Positions 40,889 to 49,844 of a stretch of DNA of 64,000 nt are shown here, in pieces (position 1 is the stretch's first letter; every line of letters begins with the position of its first letter). The notes below the pieces were generated by a model. That model worked only from the letters and a program-made list of their open reading frames with translations. It did not search any database and was not told the DNA's origin. The stretch comes from Arsenicicoccus cauae (GTDB taxonomy: Bacteria; Actinomycetota; Actinomycetes; Actinomycetales; Dermatophilaceae). A program made the position numbers and the translations under genes. The DNA is taken from assembly GCF_009707125.1 (NCBI RefSeq), contig NZ_WLVL01000018.1:62001-126000 (forward strand), in the 5' to 3' direction.

Positions 40889-40942
40889 GTATGACGTCCC
40901 TGCTCTGCTCCCTGACCGCGACGCGGACCGACGGCCCAGACC

Positions 40943-42100
40943 TTACAGGGCGCGCGATCCGACGAACTGCGACCGACACTCCATCATGGTAGCCAGCAGG
41001 TGACGTTCCAGTGCGAGCACGCCGTCGTCGACGTCGCCGAGCTCCATGCGGTGCCGGAGCATCGCGAGGTCGCTGGCCGCGTCCTGGAACCGGTCCATGG
41101 CCGCCTGGCTGCGGCGGCCCCCGATGCCGCGCGCCCACTCCCGGGCCTGGCGCCGCGCCGGAACGGAGGAGAGCATGGCGACCTCCGTCGGGGCCAACCA
41201 CCCGGCCCTGGCGTAGCGCGTCAGCTCGACCGAGATGATCCGCGCCTCCCGGCGCCGGGCCCACACGGCCAGGGCCACGAACGCCGCGAAGAAGGGCACC
41301 TGCAGGAGGACATAACCCGTGAGGAAGCCCTCGAGGCCGGCCACGGCGGAGAGGTTCCAGGCGGCGTGCAGCGCCACCGCGACGGCCCACCCGACCACCG
41401 GCGCGACCAGGCGCAGGGGGCCGCGCCTGCGGTAGACCGCGACCCCGATCCCCACCCCCGTGCAGCACGTGAAGATCGGGTGCGCGAACGGGCCGACGAC
41501 GCCTCGCAGGACGAACGTCGCGACGAGGCCGGCGCCTCCCGCCTCGTTGAAGGCGCGGCCGAGGTAGAGGATGTTCTCGCCGAACGCGAAGCCGCCCGCG
41601 ACCAGGCCGGCGTAGACGAGGCCGTCGACCACGCCGTCGAACTCGCGGCGCTGCAGCCACAGGATGACCAGCACGCCCAGCCCCTTGGCGCTCTCCTCGA
41701 CCACCGGCGCCACGACGACGGCGCCCAGCGAGGTCGGGTCGGTCCCGGTGGCACCGGCGATGATCGCCATCGTGCCCGTGTTGGCGACCAGCGCCACGGC
41801 CGTGGCGACCACCGCACCCCACGCGAAGGCCAGCACCAGCATCCGGCGCGGCTCGCTCTCGAGCCGGTCGATCCACAGGAACGCCGGCACCACCACCCCG
41901 ACGGGGAGGGCGGCGAAGACGAGACCGAGCAGCCCGGCGCCGACGCCGGTGGAGATGCCGACCGCGCCGAGGAGCACGAGCGAGCACAGCCCGAAGCCGA
42001 TCATGAGCAGACCCACCATGCGCCAGCGGCGCAGCGTCGCCCGCCGAGGGGGGACGGCTGCGGCCATGGACAGCGGGGGTCCCCCGGGCGACCGACTCAT
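40943..42100 (-). CDS. PrsW-family intramembrane metalloprotease
   Basis: 385 aa. A polytopic membrane protein with about eight helices. It has the PrsW/CAAX-like signature [15 protein letters not shown] (E135/E136), [14 protein letters not shown] (FxxGEN, E175/N176) and later AHPIFTCC and ALHAAWNL, which together would bind zinc and cut substrates inside the membrane, for example an anti-sigma factor. The C-terminal 120 residues are a soluble tail ([19 protein letters not shown]...) typical of actinobacterial forms. It ends 54 bases before the NRPS start on the same strand and may be cotranscribed; an immunity or regulatory link with the NRPS is only inference. It is divergent from orn. Confidence 0.85.
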   Translation of the reverse strand: MSRSPGGPPLSMAAAVPPRRATLRRWRMVGLLMIGFGLCSLVLLGAVGISTGVGAGLLGLVFAALPVGVVVPAFLWIDRLESEPRRMLVLAFAWGAVVATAVALVANTGTMAIIAGATGTDPTSLGAVVVAPVVEESAKGLGVLVILWLQRREFDGVVDGLVYAGLVAGGFAFGENILYLGRAFNEAGGAGLVATFVLRGVVGPFAHPIFTCCTGVGIGVAVYRRRGPLRLVAPVVGWAVAVALHAAWNLSAVAGLEGFLTGYVLLQVPFFAAFVALAVWARRREARIISVELTRYARAGWLAPTEVAMLSSVPARRQAREWARGIGGRRSQAAMDRFQDAASDLAMLRHRMELGDVDDGVLALERHLLATMMECRSQFVGSRAL

Positions 42101-42144
42101 GCCTGCAGGCTAGCCGTCCGGGTGAGGTGGCTACAGTGGGGCGG

Positions 42145-42789
42145 GTGACTAGCGCTGGCACCGACAAGGCCCTGACCGACCGGATCGTCTGGATCGACTG
42201 CGAGATGACCGGGCTGTCGCTCGAGCACGACGCGCTCATCGAGGTGGCCGCGCTGGTCACGGACTTCGAGCTCAACCAGCTCGGCGACGGTGTCGACGTG
42301 ATCATCCGCCCGGAGCAGGCGGCCCTGGACCAGATGAACGACTTCGTGCGCGAGATGCACACGACGAGCGGGCTGCTCGCCGAGCTGGACTCCGGGGTGA
42401 CGATGGCGGAGGCGCAGACCCGCGTCCTGGACTACGTGCGCGAGTGGGTCCCCGAGCCCGGCAAGGCCCCGCTCGGGGGCAACACCGTCGCGACCGACCG
42501 CGGCTTCCTCGCCCGGGACATGGCCGAGCTCGAGTCCTACCTGCACTACCGGATCGTCGACGTCTCCTCGATCAAGGAGCTGTCCCGGCGGTGGTACCCG
42601 CGGGTCTACTTCAACTCCCCCAAGAAGGTCGGTGGGCACCGCGCGCTGGCCGACATCACCGAGTCGATCGCCGAGCTGCGCTACTACCGCGAGGCGGTGT
42701 TCGTGCCGCAGCCCGGGCCCACGACCGACCAGGCCCGCGGGATCGCGGCGAGGCACGAGGGCGGGGGCGGCGGCTCCCCCCGGGCCTGA
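42145..42789 (+). CDS. orn: Oligoribonuclease
   Basis: 214 aa from GTG. It degrades 2-5 nt RNA, including pGpG from cyclic-di-GMP, to mononucleotides. The DEDDh exonuclease motifs are complete: WIDCEMTGL (ExoI), [14 protein letters not shown] (ExoII) and [11 protein letters not shown] (ExoIII with histidine). [14 protein letters not shown] and [16 protein letters not shown] are characteristic of Orn. The frame is open 18 bases earlier, but the GTG at 42145 fits the family's N-terminus. A TACAGT -10-like box at about 42131 would give a leaderless or near-leaderless message. It is divergent from the PrsW gene. Confidence 0.95.
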   Translation: MTSAGTDKALTDRIVWIDCEMTGLSLEHDALIEVAALVTDFELNQLGDGVDVIIRPEQAALDQMNDFVREMHTTSGLLAELDSGVTMAEAQTRVLDYVREWVPEPGKAPLGGNTVATDRGFLARDMAELESYLHYRIVDVSSIKELSRRWYPRVYFNSPKKVGGHRALADITESIAELRYYREAVFVPQPGPTTDQARGIAARHEGGGGGSPRA

Positions 42790-42863
42790 GCGCCCCGGTC
42801 CGTCCCGGGCCGCCCCGGGCCGAACGTGGTCCGAACGTGGTCGGAAGCACCTCAGATCCACGG

Positions 42864-42869
42864 TAGTAT
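42864..42869 (+). promoter_or_regulatory. Probable -10 box of tRNA-His
   Basis: TAGTAT at 42864-42869, 43 bases before the tRNA, in an otherwise G/C-only stretch. The -35 is weak. Just upstream, CGAACGTGGTC is tandemly repeated (about 42821-42842). Confidence 0.5.
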
Positions 42870-42911
42870 GGTCCGCGCTGCTCGACGCGGGCGACCGTGG
42901 TCGAGGTGCAT

Positions 42912-42988
42912 GGTGGGTGTAGCTCAGCTGGTAGAGCACCTGGTTGTGGTCCAGGTGGCCGCGGGTTCAAGTCCCGTCACTCACCCCA
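42912..42988 (+). tRNA. tRNA-His (GTG)
   Basis: Acceptor GTGGGTG/CACTCAC, preceded by an encoded G at position -1 pairing with discriminator C73 (the histidine identity pair), T-loop TTCAAGT, and anticodon stem CCTGG/CCAGG around TTGTGGT giving GTG. CCA is encoded. Confidence 0.95.
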
Positions 42989-42996
42989 GTCGATGC

Positions 42997-43027
42997 GAGG
43001 CCCCGGACCGTGACGGTCCGGGGCCTC
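42997..43027 (+). terminator. Perfect hairpin behind tRNA-His
   Basis: GAGGCCCCGGACCG (42997-43010) pairs perfectly with CGGTCCGGGGCCTC (43014-43027) around a 3-base loop. It also lies at the 3' end of the convergent hydrolase gene. There is no T-tract. Confidence 0.8.
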
Positions 43028-43059
43028 TCGGCTGCCTGCCCGAACCGCGCCCTCGCGGC

Positions 43060-44493
43060 TCACCATCGCCGGTCGGCGGTGATGCGGACGTGGGTGGTCT
43101 CCATCGACGCCGCTGCCCCGTCCTCGGTGAGCACGCCGACCGCACGCATCTCGCTGACCACGCGAGCCAGCGAGGGGTCCGTGGCGGCGAGCTCGTCGAC
43201 CTCGTCGGCCGCCCGGGCGTAGGTCCGCAGGTCGTGGTTGGGGCCCGTGCCCGCGAGACCGCTGTCGAACCGCACCGTCACGCGCCGGGCGCGGTCGCCG
43301 TTGGCGCGCCCGTCGAGCTTGGTGACGACGTCCCGGTCGCCGTCGAGCGCCAGCGTGGTCACGCCGCGCGGCTGCCGCAGGTTGGCGATCGGCGACGCCA
43401 CCGCGAGCACGTGCGTCACGCGGTAGCCCTGGCTGCGCAACCGGTCGGCGGCCACCACCGCGGCCATGCCGCCCTGCGAGTGCCCCGCCAGCGCGATCGG
43501 CACGTCCTTGGGGACGCCCGCCGCCACCACGGCCGCCTCGACGCCACGGGCGTAGGCCGTGGCGTCCCCACCCATGAGGCCCACGTTGCCGCCGAGGTCC
43601 CTGACCTGGTCCGTCTCCTCCCCCGGCAGGCTCCAGGCATCGGTGCCCGGGATGTCGACGAGCACCGCCTGCCGGTCCGTCCCGTCCTGCCGGCTGGTGA
43701 TGCGCCGCACCGCGATCGTGCCGTCCTCGCGGGCGTTGGTCTCGGCGAGGCCCCGCACCACGTCGGCGGTGCGCCCGGGCGCCGGGCCGACCGACACGGG
43801 ACCTGCTGCCGCCAGCACGGGCTCGCCGTCGACCCACAGCGGCGCGGCGGCGTGCGCGACCACCGCGACCGGCGACAGCTGCGCGTGCTCCCCCAGGACC
43901 TCCTCGCCCTGCGCGAGACGGTCGGCCGCGACAACCGGAGCCGCGAGGGCAGCCGCACCATTGATCCTGTGCTCCAGCTCCCCCGCGTGCTCGGACGCCC
44001 ACCGGTCGGCCGCCTCCCGGGGTGAGAGCGGCTCCCCGGCTCGCAGCGACTCCGTCAGGTAGGCCTCCCCCACCGACCGGGTCGTGCCCACCGGGTCACG
44101 GACGACGCCCTCGACCGCGAGGACCACGCCGGCCGCGTCGCGGGCGTCCCACAGGGCGGTGTTGGCGACCTCGGCCAGGTCGTAGCCGCTCGCCGCCGTC
44201 ACGAGAGCGTTGCCGACGACCCGCGCGCCACCCGCGACGACGAGCGGGGAGAACGGGCCGATCAGCGACCGCTGCAGCGCCGCGGCGGCCGCCAGCGCGG
44301 TGGCCGGGGAGAGGACAGCCGTCGCGTCGACCGCGAGACCCGCGCCTGCCAGGGCGCCCGCGACGCCCAGCTCGTCGAGATCGGCGCCGACGGCCCGGCA
44401 CAGCACGCCCAGCATCTGCACGTCGTCCACGACCACCCTGATGCCGCCGGCGCCGCCGTCGACGCCCGTGATCCGGGGCCCGTCCCCGGTCAC
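43060..44493 (-). CDS. Alpha/beta-hydrolase (lipase/esterase-like), coupled to WXG100-like gene
   Basis: 477 aa from a GTG that overlaps the upstream gene's stop by four bases. The C-terminal half is an alpha/beta hydrolase: IALAGHSQGGMAAVVAA is the nucleophile elbow (GHSQG), with LDGDRDVVTKLDG likely holding the acid and GTGPNHDLRTYARAADE the catalytic histidine. The N-terminal about 200 residues are Ala-rich and helical, with no classical signal peptide. With a WXG100-like protein encoded just upstream, the N-terminal region may be a type VII export domain, as in some PE-PPE/hydrolase proteins. No ESX ATPase is in the window, so export is only a suggestion. Confidence 0.78.
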   Translation of the reverse strand: MTGDGPRITGVDGGAGGIRVVVDDVQMLGVLCRAVGADLDELGVAGALAGAGLAVDATAVLSPATALAAAAALQRSLIGPFSPLVVAGGARVVGNALVTAASGYDLAEVANTALWDARDAAGVVLAVEGVVRDPVGTTRSVGEAYLTESLRAGEPLSPREAADRWASEHAGELEHRINGAAALAAPVVAADRLAQGEEVLGEHAQLSPVAVVAHAAAPLWVDGEPVLAAAGPVSVGPAPGRTADVVRGLAETNAREDGTIAVRRITSRQDGTDRQAVLVDIPGTDAWSLPGEETDQVRDLGGNVGLMGGDATAYARGVEAAVVAAGVPKDVPIALAGHSQGGMAAVVAADRLRSQGYRVTHVLAVASPIANLRQPRGVTTLALDGDRDVVTKLDGRANGDRARRVTVRFDSGLAGTGPNHDLRTYARAADEVDELAATDPSLARVVSEMRAVGVLTEDGAAASMETTHVRITADRRW

Positions 44494-44846
44494 CGGACGC
44501 CCACCAGGCCCGTGCCCACCGGCTCGTCACGCAACACCCGGCGCACCGCCTCGGCCCCCTGGTCGGCGGCGTCGTGGACGGCGGCCGCGGTCGAGACGAG
44601 CTCGGCCCAGGCGGCGGAGACCGCCATACCGTGCGCTCTGACGGCGACCGCCGCCTCCTGCACCTGCTCGGACCCCGCGCGCAGACCGGCGACGAGGTCG
44701 TCGACCCGGTCCCGGGCGGCCTGGGCGGCCGGGGACTGCCAGTCCACCCCCGCGGCCGCCTGCGCGAGCCGCTCCGCCGCCCGCCCCATGCCCGCCGCGT
44801 GCTGCTCCAGCACCGCCGCGCACGCCACGACCTGACCACCGTCCAT
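44490..44846 (-). CDS. WXG100-like small helical protein
   Basis: 118 aa from an ATG five bases after GGAGG. It forms a helical hairpin: first helix AACAAVLEQHAAGMGRAAERLAQAA, a turn with a W (GVDWQSPAAQAARDRV), second helix AGLRAGSEQVQEAAVAVRAHGMAVSAAWAEL, then a third helix. The single W-S/P-A turn replaces the W-x-G of ESX-secreted proteins such as EsxA, and the length is slightly longer than the classical 100. Such proteins form dimers secreted by, or chaperoning substrates of, type VII systems. The GTGA overlap with a hydrolase gene implies a functional pair. Confidence 0.7.
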   Translation of the reverse strand: MDGGQVVACAAVLEQHAAGMGRAAERLAQAAAGVDWQSPAAQAARDRVDDLVAGLRAGSEQVQEAAVAVRAHGMAVSAAWAELVSTAAAVHDAADQGAEAVRRVLRDEPVGTGLVGVR

Positions 44847-45014
44847 GCTCACCTCCGCCGCCCCGCCGTCCTCCCATGGACGGCCCTGGCGAGGATGCTA
44901 GGAAGGACCTGCACCACCCCGGGACGCACCCGCTCTGCCTGGGGACGACGCCGACCGGATCGCGACGACCTGTGAACAACTCGGCCGCGAGACGGGTCCA
45001 GACCGGAAGGAACC

Positions 45015-45659
45015 ATGCCCACCCACGTCAGCCCAGCCCGCCACGTCGCCCTGCCGCTGCTGATCCTCCTCACCGCAGCGCTCGCCCTGCTCGGTGCCGG
45101 GCCTGCGTCCGCGCACTCGGCCCTCGTGTCCGCCGACCCCGCCGACGGAAGCACCCTGCGCACCGCACCGACGGCGGTGACCCTGACCTTCAACGAGGAC
45201 GTCAAGGGGCAGTTCAGCAAGGTCATCGTCACCGACCCCGAGGGTCGCCAGGTCGCCGAGGCAGCCACGGTCGCCGGCCCCGTGGTCAGCGCCAGGCTCC
45301 CTGCCGGGCTGGTCGACGGCCGCTACCGCGTCGTCTACAGCGTCGTCAGCGCCGACACCCACCGGATCGCCGGCGAGCTCCACTTCACGCTCGCGAAGTC
45401 CGGGGCTCCCACGTCCACCTCATCCACCTCGTCCCCCGCGACGACGAGCGCGCCCGCCTCGTCGAGCCCCACGTCGACCAGCCCCGCGACGACGAGCCCG
45501 ACCGCCCAGCCCGCGAGCCCGTCGGCCTCCCCGTCCTCGGGTGGCAGCTCCCCGTGGCCGTGGATCGGCCTGGCCCTCGTCCTCGCCGTGGGTGGGCTGG
45601 TGAGCCTGAGCCGCCTGACCCGACGTCGCCGCGCCGACGACCAGGGTGGCCGCCGCTGA
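45015..45659 (+). CDS. CopC/YobA-type secreted copper-binding protein
   Basis: 214 aa. The N-terminus is a signal peptide (ALPLLILLTAALALLGAGPASA) cut before HSALVSADPADGSTL; this new N-terminal histidine is a copper ligand in CopC. The domain continues TAVTLTFNEDVKG and SVVSADTHRIAGELHF (a second ligand cluster). A Ser/Thr/Pro-rich linker of about 55 residues and a C-terminal TM helix (WIGLALVLAVGGLVSL) with RRRR follow, so the protein is tethered at the cell surface. CopD and YcnI partners are not adjacent. It is divergent from the WXG100-like gene, about 170 bases apart. Confidence 0.87.
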   Translation: MPTHVSPARHVALPLLILLTAALALLGAGPASAHSALVSADPADGSTLRTAPTAVTLTFNEDVKGQFSKVIVTDPEGRQVAEAATVAGPVVSARLPAGLVDGRYRVVYSVVSADTHRIAGELHFTLAKSGAPTSTSSTSSPATTSAPASSSPTSTSPATTSPTAQPASPSASPSSGGSSPWPWIGLALVLAVGGLVSLSRLTRRRRADDQGGRR

Positions 45660-45817
45660 CCGAGCGTGGTCGTCGTCCGCCACCCGGGGGGCTCTGAGCC
45701 GCCTCGCCCAGGCCAGCCCTCCCCTGCCCTCGGGTGAGCGAGGCATGGTCTGTCCATCGCCGCCGTGCGCCCGGGCCGTCCGGCATCGTCTCGGCGGCGG
45801 GACCGAGGCGGTGACGG

Positions 45818-47107
45818 ATGACCGGTCTGGTGCTGGCCGTGCTGGTCGTGGGCATCTCCACGACGGTGTGGTCGTTGGTCGGTGTCGGCCGTCTGGTGGC
45901 CGGGCGACGCAGGACGACCAGCCGCAGGCACCAGGGGTCCCACCGTGCGCACACGGACCCGCCCGGCCTGGACCAGGTGGCGGTCCTCGTGGCCGCGCAC
46001 GACGAGGAGCTCGTGATCGAGCAGACCATCCGCAGCGCCTCGGCCCTGGTCCCGCCCCAGCAGATCCACATCGTCAGCGACGGCTCCCACGACCGCACCG
46101 CGGAGCTCGCCCGGGCCTGCGGCGTCAACGTCCTGGACCTGCACCCCAACCGCGGGAAGGCCGGCGCCCTCGCCGCCGGCATCGAGCACTTCGGCCTCTG
46201 CGACCGCTACGAGGTCGTGATGCTGCTCGACGCCGACACCCAGCCAGCCGACGACTACCTGTCCACCGCGCTGCCGCACCTCGCCGACCCCGACGTGGTG
46301 GCCGTCGCCGGGCGCGCCCGGACCCTGTTCGACCCGCCTTCCCCGACCCTGCTCGGGCGCCTCCTCGTCGCCTACCGCGAGCGCCTCTACGTCGCCGTGC
46401 AGCTGCTCCTCAAGTACGGCCAGGCCGCGCGCGCGGCCAACGCCGTGCCCATCGTCCCCGGCTTCGCCAGCCTCTATCGCACCAGCGCCCTGCGCGAGAT
46501 CGACGTGGCGGCACCGGGACTGGTGATCGAGGACTTCAACATGACCTTCGAGGTGCATCGCAAGGGCCTCGGCCGCATCGACTTCCACCCGCGGTCCGCG
46601 ACGGCCTACACGCAGGACCCCGACCGGTTGCGGGACTACCGCCACCAGGTGCGGCGGTGGATGCTTGGCTTCTGGCAGACGGTGCGCCTGCACGGACTGC
46701 ACCGCGGTGTGTTCTGGACGGCGCTGGGTGCCTTCGTGGTGGAGGTGGTGGTCGCGTCCCTCGTGTGGCTGCTCGTCGTCCCCCTGCTGGCGTGCAGCCT
46801 GCTGGCGAGCGCGCTCGCCGGTGCCGTGGCCGGTCCTCCCGGGTGGCTCGTCTGGCTCGGTGGCCTCCTCACGGTCAAGGACGTGCTGCTGGGGGTGCTG
46901 CTCCCGGACCTGATCCTGTCGGTCCTGGCCGCGGTCAGCACCCGTCGAGCGTCCTACCTGCTGTATGCCGTGGCCTTCCCCCTCCTGCGGATCCTCGATG
47001 CGGCCCTGTGCCTGACCGCGCTGGGTCGCGCCTGGGCCGCTCCGTCCACCGGCCGATGGGTCAGCCCCGCCCGCCGCCAGGTCATGGGTGCCTCGACACG
47101 ACGCTGA
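45818..47107 (+). CDS. Membrane glycosyltransferase family 2 (processive polysaccharide synthase-like)
   Basis: 429 aa. It has one N-terminal TM helix and a cluster of C-terminal ones around a GT2 domain, the layout of PgaC/hyaluronan synthase-like enzymes. Motifs: VLVAAHDEELVIEQTIRS, VSDGSHDRTAELA, LLDADTQPADDY (DxD), VIEDFNMTFEV (ED base) and DYRHQVRRWMLGFW (QxxRW, the processive signature). It would polymerise a nucleotide-sugar, perhaps GlcNAc or a uronic acid, and extrude the chain. First gene of a locus with a nucleotide-sugar dehydrogenase, SDR, GH18 and CE4 deacetylase. Confidence 0.9.
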   Translation: MTGLVLAVLVVGISTTVWSLVGVGRLVAGRRRTTSRRHQGSHRAHTDPPGLDQVAVLVAAHDEELVIEQTIRSASALVPPQQIHIVSDGSHDRTAELARACGVNVLDLHPNRGKAGALAAGIEHFGLCDRYEVVMLLDADTQPADDYLSTALPHLADPDVVAVAGRARTLFDPPSPTLLGRLLVAYRERLYVAVQLLLKYGQAARAANAVPIVPGFASLYRTSALREIDVAAPGLVIEDFNMTFEVHRKGLGRIDFHPRSATAYTQDPDRLRDYRHQVRRWMLGFWQTVRLHGLHRGVFWTALGAFVVEVVVASLVWLLVVPLLACSLLASALAGAVAGPPGWLVWLGGLLTVKDVLLGVLLPDLILSVLAAVSTRRASYLLYAVAFPLLRILDAALCLTALGRAWAAPSTGRWVSPARRQVMGASTRR

Positions 47108-47230
47108 CCGTGAGCCGAGCGCGACCGTCGGTCACCGGTGCGTCGCCGCAGGCACCCCCCTGGGGGACGGCGGTCGTGGAATCGTTGACCATCTCGCGAG
47201 GGCCTCCTTACGCTGCATGACAGGGACAAA

Positions 47231-47246
47231 TGTGACGAAAGTCACT
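47231..47246. promoter_or_regulatory. TGTGAC-N4-GTCACT palindrome upstream of nucleotide-sugar dehydrogenase
   Basis: TGTGACGAAAGTCACT: the arms TGTGAC/GTCACT differ in one base from full symmetry. It resembles a Crp/GlxR-type site (TGTGA-N6-TCACA), and matches a perfect copy at 53613-53628. It is 64 bases before the start codon. Confidence 0.6.
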
Positions 47247-47310
47247 CATGGTGCACGCCGCCCCGGGGGGTCCGCTGCCGTCGTGCACACGACCGGATCG
47301 AGGTGCCCGC

Positions 47311-48753
47311 ATGAGCCTGATCGACCTCAGGGACGAGCCGCCGACGGGCCTGACCGCCGCCTCACCTCCTCCCGCCGCATCCCCGTCCGCCGGCGCCGTC
47401 GTGCTCACCCCCGACCTCGCCCCTGCCCCCACCCCCAGGATCGTCGAGCCGGGCCCAGCCCCCGCCTACGACGTCGCCGTGGTGGGTCTCGGCTATGTCG
47501 GGCTGCCCACCGCCCTGGCGTTCGCGGCGGCCGGGCGCTCGGTCCTGGGTCTGGACGCCAGCCCGGCGCGGCTGGCCACGATCGCGGCCGGGGAGGCGGA
47601 TCTCCTCCCGCGTGACCAGCAGCGGCTCTCGAGGTTCCTGCGCCGGCCCGTGGCGCAGGTCGCCGACCAGGACGACGGTGCCGGCGGCCTCGTCACCACC
47701 GAGGACCCCAGCCGGCTGGCCGAGGCCGACGCCGTGATCGTCTGCGTCCCCACGCCCATCGACCAGCACCTCGTCCCCGATCTGGGGCCGCTTCGCGGGG
47801 CCTGCCACACCCTCGTCGAGCACGCCCGGCCGGGCCAGGTCCTCGTGCTCACGTCGACCACCTACGTCGGATGCACGGCCGACCTGTTGGTCGAGCCCCT
47901 GCGTGCCCGCGGCCTCGAGCCGGGGACGGACGTGTTCGTGGCCTTCAGCCCCGAGCGGATCGACCCGGGCAACGACGTGCATCTGCTGGAAGACGTCCCC
48001 CGCGTCGTCGGCGGCGTGACGGAGGAGTGCGAGCGGCGGGCCTCGGCGCTGCTCGGTGGCTACGCCGCCCGGGTCCACCCCGTCCCGTCCCCCGCCGCGG
48101 CGGAGATGGTCAAGCTGGTGGAGAACACCTTCCGCGCCGTCAACATCGCCCTCGCCAACGAGTTCGCCGACGTGTGCCGGGTCCTCGACCTGCCGGTCAT
48201 GGAGGTCATCGCCGCCGCGGCGACCAAGCCCTACGGCTTCATGCCCTTCTACCCCGGCCCCGGCGTCGGGGGGCACTGCATCCCCTGCGACCCGCACTAC
48301 CTGCTGTGGCAGCTGCGGCGGCACCGGATGCGGACCCCCCTAACCGAGCAGGCCATGGCGAGCATCGCGTCCCGTCCGCTACAGGTCGTCGACCGCGTGC
48401 GGGAGGTCCTGTCCGACCACGGACGAGGGCTCCCGGGCACGCGGGTTCTGGTCAGCGGGGTGACCTACAAGCCAGACGTGAGCGACGTGCGCGAGTCCCC
48501 TGCCCTCGAGATCTACGCCGGGCTGCGCGACGCCGGGGCCGACGTGGCGTTCTACGACCCGCTCGTGCCCAGCATCCGCCTGGCGGACGGGACCACGGCA
48601 TACGGCCTGGAGTCGCCGACCCAGCAGTCCCCCGAGCTCGCCGTCCTCGTGTGCCACCACGCCGAGGACGACCTGTCCTGGACCACCGACGTCCCGCTCG
48701 TGCTCGACGCGACCTTCCGGCTCGCGTCGTCGCACGGCTGGGACACCCTCTGA
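47311..48753 (+). CDS. Nucleotide-sugar (UDP-GlcNAc/UDP-ManNAc/UDP-Glc type) dehydrogenase
   Basis: 480 aa; the ATG follows GAGGTG. It oxidises the C6 alcohol of a UDP-sugar to a uronic acid with NAD. A Pro/Ala-rich N-terminal extension (about 50 residues) precedes the Rossmann motif VAVVGLGYVGLPTALAFA. TSTTYVG, FSPERIDPGN and MVKLVENTFRAVNIALANE are family signatures. The catalytic cysteine is in GVGGHCIPCDPHYL. The C-terminal domain VLVSGVTYKPDVSDVRESPALEI closes the active site. The pattern IPCDPHYLLW points to the WecC/WbpA (HexNAc) branch rather than UDP-glucose, but this is uncertain. It starts a run of three + strand genes. Confidence 0.88.
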   Translation: MSLIDLRDEPPTGLTAASPPPAASPSAGAVVLTPDLAPAPTPRIVEPGPAPAYDVAVVGLGYVGLPTALAFAAAGRSVLGLDASPARLATIAAGEADLLPRDQQRLSRFLRRPVAQVADQDDGAGGLVTTEDPSRLAEADAVIVCVPTPIDQHLVPDLGPLRGACHTLVEHARPGQVLVLTSTTYVGCTADLLVEPLRARGLEPGTDVFVAFSPERIDPGNDVHLLEDVPRVVGGVTEECERRASALLGGYAARVHPVPSPAAAEMVKLVENTFRAVNIALANEFADVCRVLDLPVMEVIAAAATKPYGFMPFYPGPGVGGHCIPCDPHYLLWQLRRHRMRTPLTEQAMASIASRPLQVVDRVREVLSDHGRGLPGTRVLVSGVTYKPDVSDVRESPALEIYAGLRDAGADVAFYDPLVPSIRLADGTTAYGLESPTQQSPELAVLVCHHAEDDLSWTTDVPLVLDATFRLASSHGWDTL

Positions 48754-48775
48754 CCGCACCACGAGAGGCACGACC

Positions 48776-49837
48776 ATGCGCACCGTCGTCACCGGAGGCG
48801 CCGGCTTCATCGGCAGCCACCTCACGGACCACCTGCTGGCGATGGGCGACGAGGTGGTCGTGCTCGACGACCTGTCGACCGGGTCGCTCACCAACCTGGA
48901 CGCCGCTTCGGCCTCCCCCGCGTTCACCTTCCTGCTGGGCAGCGTCCTCGACCAGGCCGTGGTGCGCGAGGCGGTGCGGGACGCGGACCGCATCTTTCAC
49001 CTCGCGGCCGCCGTGGGGGTCCACCGGATCGTCGACGACCCGCTGACCAGCCTGCGCACCAACATCCACGGCACCGAGACGGTGCTGGAGGCCGCCCTGG
49101 CCGAGCGCGCCGAGCTGCTCATCACCTCCACCAGCGAGATCTACGGCAAGAACACCGCCGACGCCCTCTCGGAGGACGCCGACATGACCCTCGGCTCACC
49201 CCTGCTGTCCCGGTGGAGCTATGCCGCCGCCAAGGGGCTCGACGAGGCCATGGGGCATGCCTACTGGACGGAGTTCGGTCTGCCGGTCTCCATCGTGCGG
49301 CTGTTCAACACGGTGGGTCCGCGGCAGACCGGTCGCTACGGGATGGTCGTCCCCAACCTCGTGGGGCAGGCCCTGCGGGGCGAGCCGCTCACGGTCTACG
49401 GCGACGGCCACCAGACCCGCTGCTTCTCCTACGTGGGGGACGTGGTGCCGGCGATGGTGGCCATCCAGGAGGCGCCCGCGTCGCGGTGCGACGCCTTCAA
49501 CCTCGGTGGTGCGCTGGAGATCTCGATCCTCGACCTCGCCGCACGCATCATCGACGTCCTGGGCAGTCGCAGCGAGGTCGTCCTCGTCCCCTATGACCAG
49601 GCCTACGGGCCGGGCTACGAGGACATGCGCCGGCGGGTGCCGGACAACGCGAAGTCCCGCGCCCTCGTGGGCTTCGAGGCCCGGACCGGGATCGACGAGA
49701 TCATCAGGCTCGTCGCGGCCGACCAGCGCCGGCGGTCCACCGCCCCGGCGCCGTCGCCCGTCCCGCGGCCGACGGCTGCCGGTCGCGCGGATGCGGTCGC
49801 GCTGGCCGGTCCCGCCGACTCGGGACGGACGCGCTGA
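48776..49837 (+). CDS. NAD-dependent epimerase/dehydratase (extended SDR)
   Basis: 353 aa. It acts on a nucleotide-sugar. The Rossmann motif is TGGAGFIGSHLTDHLL; TSTSEIYGKN carries the catalytic serine/threonine and SYAAAKGLDEA the YxxxK. FNTVGPRQTGRYGMVVPN and VYGDGHQTRCFSYVGDVV are like UDP-glucuronate decarboxylase or UDP-hexose 4-epimerase. After about residue 315 a disordered Pro/Ala tail extends (APAPSPVPRPTAAG). It starts 22 bases after the dehydrogenase stop, in the same operon, so it likely converts the uronic-acid product further. Confidence 0.87.
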   Translation: MRTVVTGGAGFIGSHLTDHLLAMGDEVVVLDDLSTGSLTNLDAASASPAFTFLLGSVLDQAVVREAVRDADRIFHLAAAVGVHRIVDDPLTSLRTNIHGTETVLEAALAERAELLITSTSEIYGKNTADALSEDADMTLGSPLLSRWSYAAAKGLDEAMGHAYWTEFGLPVSIVRLFNTVGPRQTGRYGMVVPNLVGQALRGEPLTVYGDGHQTRCFSYVGDVVPAMVAIQEAPASRCDAFNLGGALEISILDLAARIIDVLGSRSEVVLVPYDQAYGPGYEDMRRRVPDNAKSRALVGFEARTGIDEIIRLVAADQRRRSTAPAPSPVPRPTAAGRADAVALAGPADSGRTR

Positions 49838-49844
49838 GGGACGG

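Noticed and set aside
40035-42362. A 775-codon minus-strand frame across the NRPS and PrsW genes.
   Set aside because: It runs in another frame of two real genes; the real frames carry the family motifs and give clean starts with ribosome sites.
47180-47250. A LexA (SOS) or NarL box upstream of the nucleotide-sugar dehydrogenase.
   Set aside because: The half-sites TGTGAC/GTCACT fit a Crp-family pattern and a perfect copy lies at 53613; no GAAC-type LexA arms are seen.
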